Below are positions 9,216 through 21,395 of a stretch of 64,000 nucleotides of DNA, piece by piece. This stretch comes from Paragonimus skrjabini miyazakii (Eukaryota > Platyhelminthes > Trematoda > Plagiorchiida > Troglotrematidae), in contig JTDE01000204.1 in NCBI GenBank assembly GCA_014338405.1, positions 257,617 to 321,616 of the forward strand, in the 5' to 3' direction. The notes under the pieces are model-generated. The model did not search any database, was not told the origin of the DNA, and saw nothing but the letters and a program-made list of their open reading frames with translations. The position numbers and the translations under genes are program-made. Position 1 is the stretch's first letter. Each line of letters opens with the position of its first letter.

Positions 9216-10970
9216 TAGTATAGAAACGATAGCACGTGTCGTCTGCTTAACATGTCTGATTTAATGTATGTTTTTTCACAAAACCGCTCTAACTAGACAC
9301 CTGTTGAGCTCACTGAGCTGTGTTGACGACTATACTGTGCTATTTGTGACTGGTCGGGTGAATGAAAGTATTGAACTAGCGAAGTAGCTGTTGGAGTCAA
9401 TGTAAGGCTAACCTCTGAAGGAGAGTCAATCCAGAGGTTCTTACACTCAGCTGGTTCTCTTTGGACCTACTATTAATTGTAAATAAACAATAGTGTTTGC
9501 TATCCTTGAACCAAACACCACCTGTTCCTAGTCCCCGAATAAAAGACAACTACACCACCCGTGTTCTTGACTCACAACAAGGGAGATGGTGTTTGTAAGG
9601 TTATTGTGCTAACTGGCGGTACATAAAGGCCAAGACACCGCTCAATTGACGGATGGAAACTGATAGATATTCATATGGTGATGGTTCGGAACATTGAATG
9701 TAGTAAACCTTCTCATTTTATTCAGCTTAGTCATAGTCCGCTTGCTTGATCATCCAGAAAGAAAATGGAGTGCATACTTGCTGTAGAAGTCGGATGTTTA
9801 AACACCTCTTAGTAACTTCCTATCAGACCGGTTCTGATAACATTGAGCAACATAGCAACACAATAACCAAATGACTCTCATTCTGTGTGAACAGAGTTCC
9901 AGTTTTTGGTATTTGGGTATAAGCACAACCTAAACTTTTGCCACAACTACTAATGAGTAACGGTGAGGTTGTCATAAGGTTTTCAGTAGCGGTACAACAA
10001 TCACCAGTTGTTTTAAAAACTCAGCGTGTTTGTCGAATACGTTCATTTGACAGCAATCTGGCTGCCGAACACTCGGCAAATTAACCAACTCACTTCCATT
10101 GATCAAATCATTTCATTTGACAAATTCATCTCATTTGACAAACTCATCGCAGTTCAACTCAAATCATACAGATTAATCAGTAGGTAGAACAGCTCAATAA
10201 ACCACGTGGGTTCGTTACGTGTAGAACGCACGTGAATTGTTCATACAACTATCCGTTAAGATAGCTGGAATACGATCAATAGTCTGATAGTTCCACTACG
10301 TTGTGGATATATTCGGAAAGTAGAACTGACACTGTATTCAACGTAACTCCGGAAAGATTGCTTTAGCTATGCTCAAATTTCAACCGCAACTCAAAATATG
10401 AATTTTAAAAAGTTTTGATCTGCACAACTTATCAGGCTGTCATCTTGGAGAAGCAACGTCCCGATAGTTCGCTTGTCTAATGCAGACAGGCATCAACCAT
10501 ATCTACAAAGCAATATCATTTATTTAGCGTATCCGCAACAACAAAATCCTTGGAATATTGTGGCGGTGCGTGAAGAGGTGACGGAAAGATCCACATGTTC
10601 AAAATAATTTTCATCTCTTTCCAGACTGGACGTTTCTCTCCTCATTCTTTCACAGGTTTAGAGTTTGCCCATTCAAACCATACTCAGACTATCACAAAGC
10701 TCAAATTAGTAACCCCTTAGATGACAAGTAGTGTACCGTATACTTTTTACAAAGTTGTGTTGCGTGTGCTTTAGAAATGTCTAACTGAAAGTCACCTAGC
10801 CCTCACATTCAGATGTCCTTCGGCGAACGCACTTTGAATGAAGGCACTAGATTTGACATTCATTCTTATTAGACCTCATTAGTCGTGCGTATCCTCGTTT
10901 GAACAGCAGTTCGCACTCCGGTTCTGGTGCTTTTGAGACGTGCTTGCCACAATCCTGTGATAGCAACATA

Positions 10971-10974
<4 letters not shown>
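9216..10974. other. non-coding stretch with a small tandem duplication
   Basis: No gene recognised. Two 18-bp near-identical units (TCATTTGACAAATTCATC type) sit head to tail at 10,113-10,148. The first few hundred bases may be untranslated sequence or LTR of the gypsy relic, but I see no LTR ends. Confidence 0.45.

Positions 10975-11011
<37 letters not shown>
10975..11011. repeat. (AT)n microsatellite
   Basis: An uninterrupted AT dinucleotide run of about 18 units. It is a simple repeat, probably length-polymorphic. Confidence 0.97.
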
Positions 11012-11014
<3 letters not shown>

Positions 11015-12495
11015 CAATCCAGACGGTCAAACACAATTTTATGTGAACAGCGTTCAGCTTGCTTTGAAAAGAAAATACACAGAATTACTCCGTTTTATCC
11101 AACCAATTGTTGGGTGGTCAGGACTTTTCAGTTAGACTGAGGCCGCTGTGTTTTTGAACCAACTTATGACAAACATTCTATCTCGGGCTGACATTTTTCA
11201 GCAAACCTACAACACGGTGTTTTCTCACATCAAGTGCAATATCAGTAAAGGTACCCTGAAATGGTTTTTTCTCTCGTCAGTGACTTGCTTTCTGTTGAAT
11301 ACCACCACCGCTCTATCCGTATGACCAACAGTTGGCTTGCATTCTTGTGCAGAATGCGGAATGCAGGCGTGCACTCTGTGCCACAGCTCAGAGGGCGTAA
11401 GAAACGTCTACTGGTCCGTGTGCACTAATGTAAAACTGCACGCAGGTGTCACAACTCATTGGCATAACTACGCTGAACAAAGAGTAACTTATATTGTTTT
11501 AACTGCTCATAATTTACTGGACTGTACAGCAATTTGTCTAAAATCAGGATTTGTTTCTGGCTCACGCTAATTTCCGTAGTTTAAACTCTCCCCATGTATG
11601 TTGTGCGTTGTTCAGCAAAAGCCGGCACTTAGCAATAGCGTAGATGGTCCAGGTCATGGGAAATGTGTAAGCAAAGACTGTTAGTAGAGATTCGGGAGAA
11701 TATATGAAACTGCCTTCTCTCCGCACCAGGCGACAGGTTCCCGTTCTCAGCAGACAGCTGTACCAGAAAGCAATATAGTTGAAAAGATTTTCAGGTTATT
11801 AATTGCTTTGTTAACCATTTCTGCCGACAGAAATGTTGGTACCGAAACGAATATGCCACTGTGATTTCATGAAAAATCAACATAGTATTCTCACTTAATG
11901 CTAAGGTCAACTTGAAAATCTGCAAAACCACTTGTTAGTAGGGGAAGTTTAAGTCTCAATAGTGGCTTCGTTTGATTTCAGTGTTACTTGTCTACCCAGT
12001 CCAATCGGACCGATTTGCTGCTCGTCCAGTACAGCATATACAACTTATGAACACGCTGTTTCTCAGTGTCTGATTAAAATCCAGCTGGAGCTTATACTTT
12101 TTTCATCTGGTCTAACTCGATAAAAATTCCATCTGTTTTCTGTACATACATGATCCATCTGGAACAGAAGATAGTGTTATGTGACATACTGTTACCGTCG
12201 AAAAAAATATTTTTTAAACATATAGACTTACTTCAGCCCATCTCGAGAAAGCGAATGCTAGGTTCGTTGTTTGGGTGTTTTTCTCTCTCATATAGTATAG
12301 GTGAAGAAACAGAGTGCCGAGCTGATACAGAAGGCCTGGAAGAAAAATGTAGAGCGATCACAGTAAAGGCCTGTCAAATATATTGATGAAAATTGTTTGG
12401 ATTTGTTTTTCAATGTGATGCAACATATTTTGTATGATAATGAGTGATTTTTCGAATTTTTACCAACTCTGTCTACGGACAGTTATTCCCTTTAG
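11012..12495. other. non-coding stretch
   Basis: No convincing gene. A Cys-containing 44-nt segment at about 11,351-11,394 is bounded by AG and GTAAGA, but it is too short to call. A pyrimidine-rich run before 12,495 serves the next exon candidate. Confidence 0.4.
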
Positions 12496-12663
12496 GAAAT
12501 GGGGATCGAAAAAGTTTATGATGTTGAATTACTCATCAAGAGTGAAGGCTTCACTCCAATTGAGACAGGCGTACTGGCCACTAACCAAGCGAATCAACAC
12601 TGTTTCATTTGTAACAACCAAACATACAGACAGAAGCTTTGCTCATTTGGTCAATGGAAATCT
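12496..12663 (+). CDS. candidate internal exon, unrecognised protein
   Basis: I do not recognise this protein. A strong acceptor (pyrimidine-rich tract ending CCCTTTAG at 12,495) and a donor GTGAGG at 12,664 enclose exactly 168 nt. The open frame is phase 0 at both ends, giving 56 codons. The peptide has balanced composition, with KVYDVELLIKSEGFTPIETG and a Cys pair CFIC. There is no membrane segment. No partner exon with matching phase was found nearby. Confidence 0.33.
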
Positions 12664-15600
12664 GTGAGGCGAACTAGCATTGGAAGTCCTAGATACACGA
12701 TTGCAACGCTAATGCTATGGAAAAACCACCCTCTGTTATAGACGATTCAGTAGCTTTCGCAACTGTGAAAAAGGGAACGTGACTGAACTTGATATATGTT
12801 GATTTTGTGCTCTGTTTGTGATTAATTGCGCAGTGATCAACATGGCTATACCCTTAGAGCATAGGCCAACGTTAAAATTCTCATATGTGTGCAGAAATGT
12901 CCTTGTAGCGAGCTCTTACAGGACAAAACTTAAGAGTAATACCTCTTTTCAAGGAGGTCTGGCGGTACCTCATAGTCTAGGTTTAAGTTGACTTGATGGC
13001 TTGGAAGCGAACAAGACTTGTGTTGAAGATGTGGTATAAATTTCTGTAAAGTTCTTTAGTGTGTGACTCAACCAGTTTACTATGTCGATATGCGGCGTCA
13101 ATGAACATTAGATTTGAGTTAACTGTGAGAATAATCAATAAATTTGGCACTTAAATTGACGAAAAGAATGTCAGCTCCACTGAGACTTACTGTTATATAA
13201 CAGACTTTTCATCAGTTTGTAATGACTTCCTGCAACGTTTCTGACAGTGTACTCAGAAGTTATTCACAGAAATTTAACGATTCATGCGTGGTTGCATTAA
13301 CCGCATATACATACCTAGACCTTCACGCAGTACTTTTCAAAGAATATCTTCTGACTAGAGTCTCCTTGTTGTTAGAACTGAGCTGCAACACATATTCAGG
13401 TCACGACCGGAATTTTAAATCAGGTGCACATTATCATGAGGTAACCGTGCTTACCATCACAGTACTGACCAACTATACTAAATATAAACTCTCAGCCCCA
13501 TTTAGTTGTGAGTAGTTACTAGGTTGTTCGATTACTCCAAAGACAGTAACTGTTCTGAGTGACGACTCAACCATTTTGACTTGACAATCAAGTTATAGAG
13601 CTCATTGAACTTTCAAGGAATGTGGTATACTCAGACAGCACTACCAAGCTTTAACAAGTACATCTTGTCATAAACGCTGGGTAAACTGTTTACACGGGTG
13701 TAAACGTTGCGATCATTTGCGGCTGACTTTCAGTTTACAGCGGTTAACGTCATTACAACTTGTCGGTACAGCAGAACGTGCTGATCCCATAAAGTAGCTT
13801 GATGAAATGTTGTTGAACTCTAAATATTTTGATATTTATGAAGTAACGGCCAACGTTGTATACATCTATAAAACACAGGTTCTGGTCTCGTTGCTCACTG
13901 TTTGTCACAGTCTGAAAATTGAAGATTGAGGCCGTTAAAATCAGCTCAAACAGTTCAGTTTACAATTTATCATCCATATAAGGTCCGTGGGTGTTTTGTT
14001 GTGGACAATCCAAATCAGGATGTTTTTCATCATGATTTATGTCAACAGCAGTGATTTGTACTGGAAGATTTCAGGTTATAAACTCTTACAGTACAAAAAA
14101 TAGACTGAACCCATCCACTGATTACACATCTTTTGAATGTCATCTCCGTCAAACTCAGCATAAAAGACCTTTTATTTGTGATATCTCTTGCATACAATTT
14201 TGAACATCAGAGCTGTAACCCGATTCAACCAACTGTGAATTCTAGTCACAGCAAATGGTAGGAGACGTGGGACAGTCACTCAGATTTCAGGAGACTGACG
14301 CTCGATTGTGTCCTGCATAACTAAATCGACCTTTATTAAGCTGACAAGCGATTTCATGTTAAATTTTAAACAACGAATTCCCTTGTGATGGTTCACTAAC
14401 AATTCTTTGGTGTTCATGATACTAAATGTGATCGGTTTATTGATTCTTTGTAGCAACAAACTTGCACATTGGAGCATGCAGAACATGAAAGTGACGTTAA
14501 CGAGGAACACGGCTAAGATTGTTCCTCACACATCACAACTGATGTAGGTCAAATATTACAGTCTGACCTTACTCACATCCCGTGCATTGGAATTGTCGGT
14601 GCTAATCGTAACTAGGGGTTTTGTCCAGCTTGTTCTTAGTGGTAACATTATGCTATTCTTTTTCTCAGGTGAGGCGAAAATTCACCTGTAGCTGCTGTGA
14701 AGCGTATAACAGTACAAAATAAAGAATGGCTGAACACACGTCCAAATGAGTGATGCACGCAATGACGTAACGAACAGACAACTAAATCCGGTCTCCCTCA
14801 CAAAGTACGTTATGGGAGAAGGTAATGTTTTGATCCGGTCGATCCGTTTGACGTGGTAGCGCGTAATGGAAACTATAACTCATCTGCACTCTTTGAGGTA
14901 GTACTAGTTTCCCGTAATAGTTCAGTCTCAAACATGCATAAATTCTTGACTAGACGGTAATCTGATTTGGAGTTGTTAACATTGTTGCCCATAGTGTAAG
15001 GCTTAATGGTGACTTGCAATTATTCTTAATCACCGCCCCCTATAAGCGATCTAACGTTGTGTTGTTTAGTACTGTACCGAGTGAACCAAACGCTGACCTC
15101 AAAACATATATGTTTCTACTCGGGTTTTGTGAACCAATTTAAAGAAATCAAATGTGTGTTGCTGATGAAGACTAATCAATGCACTAAATTGAGTCACGCG
15201 CTTCCGGCCTATGCACTATTAATTACACGCAACCGGTACTCATTTCCCACCGAATTCATTGTACCGTATTTAAATTGTGCGGGATTAGCATTAGCCTGAA
15301 CACTTTTCTCTCAGCAAACCAAGGTACAAAACATAAGTACTTTGGAAATAGCACACCAGTGAAAGTACGAAAAATGGTAAGCTGTTTAAGCGATGTATTC
15401 TTGAGTATGGGATCAGTCAGCAGAACCACACGTCTTCCATAACGTAATCAATTTACATAATCATTTAGGTTGAGGAAGCTAATAAGAGCGATTAGTTAGC
15501 CAGTGAAATAGGTTTATTTGTTATTTATGAAGCAAAATAACCATAGAGCAAAATCTAGTCATACGTTTGAAGATTGAAACAGATATTCAGCACTCATGCG

Positions 15601-15969
15601 GGATTGTATGAACCTCAAGGTGTATATTATTGTTTCACTTGGTGTTTGTTGGTCACCGTAATGATATTAATTACTTGTTTGTGGTTAGTTGGGCATAATT
15701 CAAGACTGCGAAAAGTCTTGAGTTGACAGTCAGTTTTGACATTTCTTCAACAGACAAAAAAAAACAATACAGGTTTAAGGATTCGAAAACAAACAACGTA
15801 GACACCATAGTCAGGAGAACTGAAACAAGTCAGGATACTCAGTAATGTTGATTGAGCAATATATGTGATACAGGAAAGTTGTATATTCGGATACATCCAA
15901 TGTTGTTTATCTATGATTGTTAACAAACCACTTAGTGTGAGATAGTCGTGATACATGTGCAAACAATAC
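12664..15969. other. non-coding stretch
   Basis: More than 3 kb with only short chance-like open frames on both strands (the longest about 97 codons at 13,222). I see no domain signature, repeat or paired splice sites. Confidence 0.4.
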
Positions 15970-16117
15970 CTGGACTCCACCACAGAAGTTTAAAGCCGTT
16001 TCATCCTTTAGCCATAATTCTCTCATTATCGTGCCGATGATGAACATTTTAGCAATAGACATAAGTGACGTTAGCAAGCAATAGTCCGTCTTATTCTGCT
16101 CCTCCAAAAAAGCAGCA
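15970..16117 (-). CDS. candidate internal exon with a hydrophobic segment
   Basis: On the minus strand an acceptor (CCCTACCTTTGTGTACAG) and a good donor (CCAG followed by GTATTG) enclose 148 nt. The frame enters with one base and leaves in phase 0. The peptide begins AAFLEEQNKTDYC (an N-glycosylation-type NKT) and then has a moderately hydrophobic stretch LLTSLMSIAKMFIIGTIM. It could belong to the four-transmembrane gene whose exons lie upstream at 32.2 and 21.3 kb. The phase does not fit directly to the 21.3-kb exon, so at least one unseen exon would be needed. It could also be a separate gene. Confidence 0.35.
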
Positions 16118-19100
16118 CTGTACACAAAGGTAGGGAAAATATCGATAAAAAAATAGTGTAGTCATTCCAACTGTCCATGAGGTCCTTAGAATGAACCGAT
16201 GATGGAACTCTGATTGGTAACTTGGATTTCGAGTGCACTGCGCAAAAGCTGTGGGTCATCATTCAGCCGTGATTACAAGTACCTAACCGTTCTGTCATTG
16301 GGTTACATGTGAACCGTTTGTCCGATGAGTCAACTCAACTTGAACAGCAGTTCCTGGTGCATTTAAGCTGTTCTGTACACGTCATATCGTACACGTGTGT
16401 GCGTGAAAAAACCGTTTTAGAAAACTGGCAGAAATGAACATTCGGAATGGTAAAACCTCAAATACGAGGAACTTTCAGAAGACCTTGAGGATCTGGAAGT
16501 GTTGTCGCATACTATTCAAGAAGGCAAAAATCATGAATGAATGAGACGGTAAACAATCCTTGCTACAGTGAGTTCAACATTGAATATTACGACCGGCTTC
16601 CACTGAAACAAAAAGTAACCAGCAGTTCCTCGGATACTCAGATGTCATGCTTGTACATTAATTGTTAGAGGGATAGTAAAGGGAACTTTGACAATGAAGA
16701 GTATGGGGCTGAACAAAAATGTCGCTGAATCATCGACGGACGTTACAGTGTTTGTTATTGGCTAAAATTTTTATTGTCGCACTCATCAATGACATTCCGC
16801 ACGAATAAGTAGTTGGAAACAATACCAATTTGAACAGGCTTGATACACGGAGAAACAAAGTGACAAAACATTCTGAAGAAAAATGAGTGTTTCTGTATTG
16901 TGAGAGTTATAAACGTCGGAATAGGTCAAAGCGGAATGATCGGATCAGTTGGCAATCAACGATCGGACCGCTGTTTTCATACACTGGACCATTGTGTATC
17001 TCCAAAATAAAGATGACTATATTTTGTTTTTTAACATCATCCTAATTCAAAGTTAGGATTCAAGGTGGTGCGACTAAATCTTTAGATAATTATTGTTTCT
17101 GGTGAAAAAATCAGAAAATATCTGGATCTAAAACATCACCAGATTCCCGAAATCCTCAAGCCATGACGCTTTGTTATCGAACTAAAACAAGCATGGATGG
17201 TTTTGGATTATGACGTACTATAGTATTGGACCAAAATTATGCGCAAAGGTATCACCGAAACACCGAGTCGAAATAGCTGACTTGCTTGACGCTAAACCAT
17301 TGCTGAATTACCATATACAAGTTATTGGTAATAACTTGTTACTGTTGATTTTCGAATTTCTGAATTACGAATTTTCAAACAATATTTCTGCTACTGTTTC
17401 TCAATAAGTTGAATTACTGTGTTGCTAACTTCACAATGAACACGATATATTTGAAGATTAGAATACATGTAAGTGTTTATCGGGGGCTCCAGTTTTATTT
17501 ATGTAAGCACTACGTGTTGAGTTTATTTGATTGGAACAGTCAGAAGATTTAAATTACGAATTGTGTTCATTTCGCATGACTCTACTTGTCATAAACGTGA
17601 GAACAGTATGGAAACAACATAAAGACCTAGATAAAATGCCTGAAGATAAAAGCAGAGTTGAATCGTGAAGCTTACTCGCGGCTGTATCCGCAAAAGCCTA
17701 AGATTTATAACCAGTTGTTCTTATGCAGGTAGGACCGGCATCCAAAGGTTGATTAATAAAGCTTCAGCATACTTGAGAATTTGTGAATCGTAACCATTCA
17801 GCTGGGCCATAATCGACTACGGAGTACGGATGCGGCAATCTATGACCGCTAAATGTTTTGTAATGAACGATGCGGTGTTACGTCCCCCTTGAGTAATATT
17901 CCGCAGCAGGTTATCTACTGCATTTCATAGACATTACGGTAAGCTCAATGATACTAATTTCAAAAATTCCTACCACTGTCGATGTGTTTCCACAACAATG
18001 GGAAATCAATTGATCCAATGTCTTTTTGGACAAGAATCAGTGGTTAATGAGGGCAGACCAGGTTTTGTTGCAAGTGTACGCAAGTGCCAGCGTAGTACTA
18101 ATCAACGTTCCAAAAGTGTTCAGTAATGTGTCACTTTTAAATGCAAGTTCGGTGTAAATAGCTATTATAGACGCTCTCAGTATTTCACTTTTCAGACATG
18201 TGAGGTTATTCGATTTACGAACAAAACCCTCCTGGAATCTCTCATCACGAAATGTTTTCCGTTTGTTCTGGAATCAGCCAAGGTGACTTGATATCCTAAA
18301 CTATATCTGTCATGAGTGTCCAACACACTGTGCGTGCATAAATTTGCTGCAACATCGAATGAAAGGACATAATTTGACAGTGCGACCATTTTGGCATTCT
18401 GTAAAATATTTCAATCTGGCTACGAGATATGACTAACTCATAATGAGTGGGCCATAGCAGAGATGGCGCTAGCCATCACTGAGGGAAATCGGCCCGAATG
18501 GGTTGGAAGTGCCAGCAAGAATTTGCGGCAAAAGCCCTAGCCGAACAGACCGGCCGTTTTGGGCTAAAATATCTGTTTATTATGGCGATGGGATGGGCGG
18601 GTAAATTAAACAGTAATTATCTTGTTTTACTGAGAAAAATTTCTCAGGATAATCAGCCTGGTTGTACTAGTTTTGCCTCCTTACCAGACAGTAACAATTT
18701 TCCAACAATACCGAGGTAGAGGGAGTCGCGTATTTAGGTGGGGACGACATTTTAACCATCGCGATTGTGGGGCCTAGGTAAGCTGTTTTTGTGAACACGG
18801 ACTCGAACTGCGTAATTACTAGCAAGCAGTTTGAGAGGCTTTTGTGTCCATTGCTTGAATCGATTAGACGTTTGACCGCAATTTCCAGTTTCCTTAGCTG
18901 TTGCATTTTCTTTTTCCTAGATCGTAACTGAGCACCCGTATGTAGTTGCAGTGCAAATTAGGAGGCATTCACTACGAACTCCAGAAGAGGTTCAGACAGG
19001 TTTTTGCAGTCAGATAGTCATCACCATATTGGTCACCGATAATCTCTGGAAGCAAATGTTTGTAACATTTTAGATAACACCGGAAACCGACACCGAGTCT

Positions 19101-19386
19101 ATCAGTCGGTCGTTATCAGAAATATTTGTGATGACTGAACGAATTTTTACTGCTGCTGATTTTTGCAAACTTTTACTCCGTGGTGTATAAGGTAAGATGC
19201 ACAGTAACCAACAAATGAATGTATAGGAACTTGTTGGTCAAGGTGAGGCAGGTTTTATTTCAGACATAACGGAAGCAAGAAATTGCCGTGAATCAGTTTA
19301 ATAGTGTTGTTTCTAGATGTAATATTTTTTCAGGTTTTTTTGGCAATGTTCAATCATCTATTAATTTACTGTATCGTAGGTGATAC
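16118..19386. other. non-coding stretch
   Basis: No gene recognised. A minus-strand open frame at 18,667-18,906 has a donor-like GTAAGG but no pyrimidine tract before it. A tRNA-type B-box match lies inside it without a matching A box. Confidence 0.4.
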
Positions 19387-19497
19387 CAGTATCAAAACTC
19401 AAAATCGACATGCGCATATGAGTGAGTAGAAAAAGTAGAGACCCTGATTTTATAGATGAACGGGTTTGACCGCCATTCCACTGTACAATTTGACATG
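19387..19497 (-). CDS. weak candidate exon, possible continuation of the four-TM gene
   Basis: A clear acceptor (CTACCCTTTCATATAG) opens a 111-nt frame ending at a modest donor, GTATCA. Its entry phase (two bases) matches the exit phase of the 21,231-21,395 exon, so it could follow that exon. The hydrophobic stretch GSLLFLLTHMRMSILSF is shorter and less regular than expected for a third or fourth membrane helix. The phase match alone has a one-in-three chance, so this is only a suggestion. Confidence 0.2.
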
Positions 19498-21230
19498 CTA
19501 TATGAAAGGGTAGACTAGTAGTAAATAAGGTTTGACTATGCAACACACATGTCTCTTAAGAGAACTTTACATTACTCACCAGCAAATGGTCAGGGTGGCT
19601 TAAATGCTTCAGTCAAGAGAAAGTCCACAATATTTTTGTACTCAGTTCTTTACGATAGTTTGGGAATTTACTGTGAGGCTTAACTCATCGTCAAGGTTTC
19701 GAGATAAAATTGAGCTTCAGGTCAGTTTACTTAATACATGCATCAGCCTCACCAAGCTCACTTGTGTATCATTACGGATAACGTAGTCAGTTGAAATTTT
19801 CAGGTATCATGGAACCACCTGTTAGGGAAGATGGGTGTCGTATTAAAGTAAAATTGTGAGGTCAACTGATTCGTCCTGGCTTTATTGTCCGGTAATTCCT
19901 CCGGCTGTCCGCGCATTTCACAGTTGATGTCTTAAAAGTGGACAGATAGGTGGCTTCAAAATGACACACATGCTAACCATCTTTGTGTCATGATAGATTA
20001 CTTCGGCTGGTTTAACCAACATTCCGTCGTTCACAAAACAAAATTAAACGATTAAGCTTCATTCTTCTAGTTATTCAAATATCGTTTGAAAACTCGACGA
20101 AAATTGTTCCGTTATGACTCAAACTCAGTAATTACAGAATCCAAACATCGCAACAGCAGCAGTATCATCAACGACAGCAGTACCGATTTCATACAAAAAC
20201 ACTATACTGATCGGTTTTAGGAACTGCTCATCATCCGAAGTGAGCTGGCATGTACTTTTCCGTTTCAGTTCCAAAACGTGTTAGACAACCGTTATGGTTA
20301 AGTTAGGGCATTGTAGGTGGATTTACATGATTCATCAACAAGTTCGGAATAAGCAACTTGTAGATTAAAGTGATTAAGTGTCTGCTAAACCAAGCACATT
20401 TTGGTGAGGCAAAACACATTTGCAACACCTCAGTTTAAATTGGGAACAAGGTGATTAGTGACAACTGACGCGTTGACTGCTCATTTGATTACACAGGCTG
20501 CATAGTTGAGAACCGAGTAGCTGGCTTTTCAACAAGCCGAGTTGTTCCATATCCGGCTAGTAAGTTGCAAACAATGATGTGCAGATATGCTGATATGTCT
20601 ATTGATTGATTTTGCTGCTCCTATCAGTGTTATAGTTGTGGTGACAACTAAGTCCATAGTTAAAAAGGAATTTTTAGCCAGCGTATGCCACTGAACGTGT
20701 GCATATATATATATATGCGTGTATCTAGTCTCTAATTTGGCTAGCAAACATTGATCAACTACATATCATTAACTTTTTTAGTTTAATTCCTTATGGATTA
20801 TAAGGAATGTCGTTTTGTACAGGTTTAGTGGTAATCTTATGCTTCTGGTCATTGTGACAGTATAATCAAAATACGGACTGGGTTAGAAACATTTTGGATG
20901 TATATAACTGTTTTCAGTGGTGCATTGAGGCCTAGTTATATACCGGTTTTACCTCAAACTATTGCACATTATTAGTAAAAGAAATGCAAATAACCATGCA
21001 TCACATTCCGTTTAGAATTTTTCTGACTGAGAAATGTGGTAACTTTTCCGATCATCTACAAGGTGTTTTAAATTTGGGCTGAATGAAAACGTTCCTGCTT
21101 CGGAAAAATCTTTCTATCAAACTTAACAATGTGAAATCAAGCAACGGAAGCTACAAGAAATGGTCCATGCAGACCGAAATAAATTGTGTTTGCATGTGTA
21201 TATCTGCGTAAATTTTTAAAAAGTCCTTAC
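19498..21230. other. non-coding stretch (probable intron)
   Basis: No coding signal that I trust. There is a short (AT)n run near 20,705-20,716. If the four-TM gene continues to lower coordinates, this is intron. Confidence 0.4.
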
Positions 21231-21395
21231 CGGAAGACATTAAAATAGTTCCAGTGGCCAGACGTTGGTAGAAGTGGGAATTTTTGTAATCACTCGCTCT
21301 GTACCAACGCCAGAAGAAAACGCAAATGAGGATAAGTCCAACCAGCGCAAACAGAAGCGCCATGATGATGGCAGCAATGGCCATTTGACGCCATT
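21231..21395 (-). CDS. exon of a four-transmembrane, claudin-like protein (second membrane helix)
   Basis: On the minus strand a pyrimidine-rich acceptor (CTTTTTTAACAG) opens the frame, and a near-consensus donor (CCG followed by GTAAGG, 21,225-21,230) closes it. The exon encodes WRQMAIAAIIMALLFALVGL and continues ILICVFFWRWYR: a classic membrane helix ending in basic and aromatic residues, then a polar loop, ASDYKNSHFYQRL. It enters needing two bases and leaves with one. The entry phase fits the end of the 32,071-32,294 exon, which would give helix 1, a two-Cys extracellular loop and this helix 2, as in claudin/PMP22/Clc-type proteins. The intron between them would be about 10.7 kb. Family assignment rests on layout, not sequence identity. 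Confidence 0.6.

Noticed and set aside
10113..10148. CRISPR-like or satellite array
   Set aside because: Only two adjacent 18-bp units and no spacers; a minor tandem duplication.
11351..11394. 44-nt Cys-containing micro-exon
   Set aside because: The borders AG and GTAAGA are acceptable, but a 44-nt segment cannot be judged by composition and no neighbouring exon with fitting phase is visible.
18667..18906. Minus-strand 79-codon frame as an exon, and a tRNA B-box match inside it
   Set aside because: The donor GTAAGG is good but there is no pyrimidine tract for an acceptor. The B-box-like GTTCGAGTCC has no A box at the right distance.
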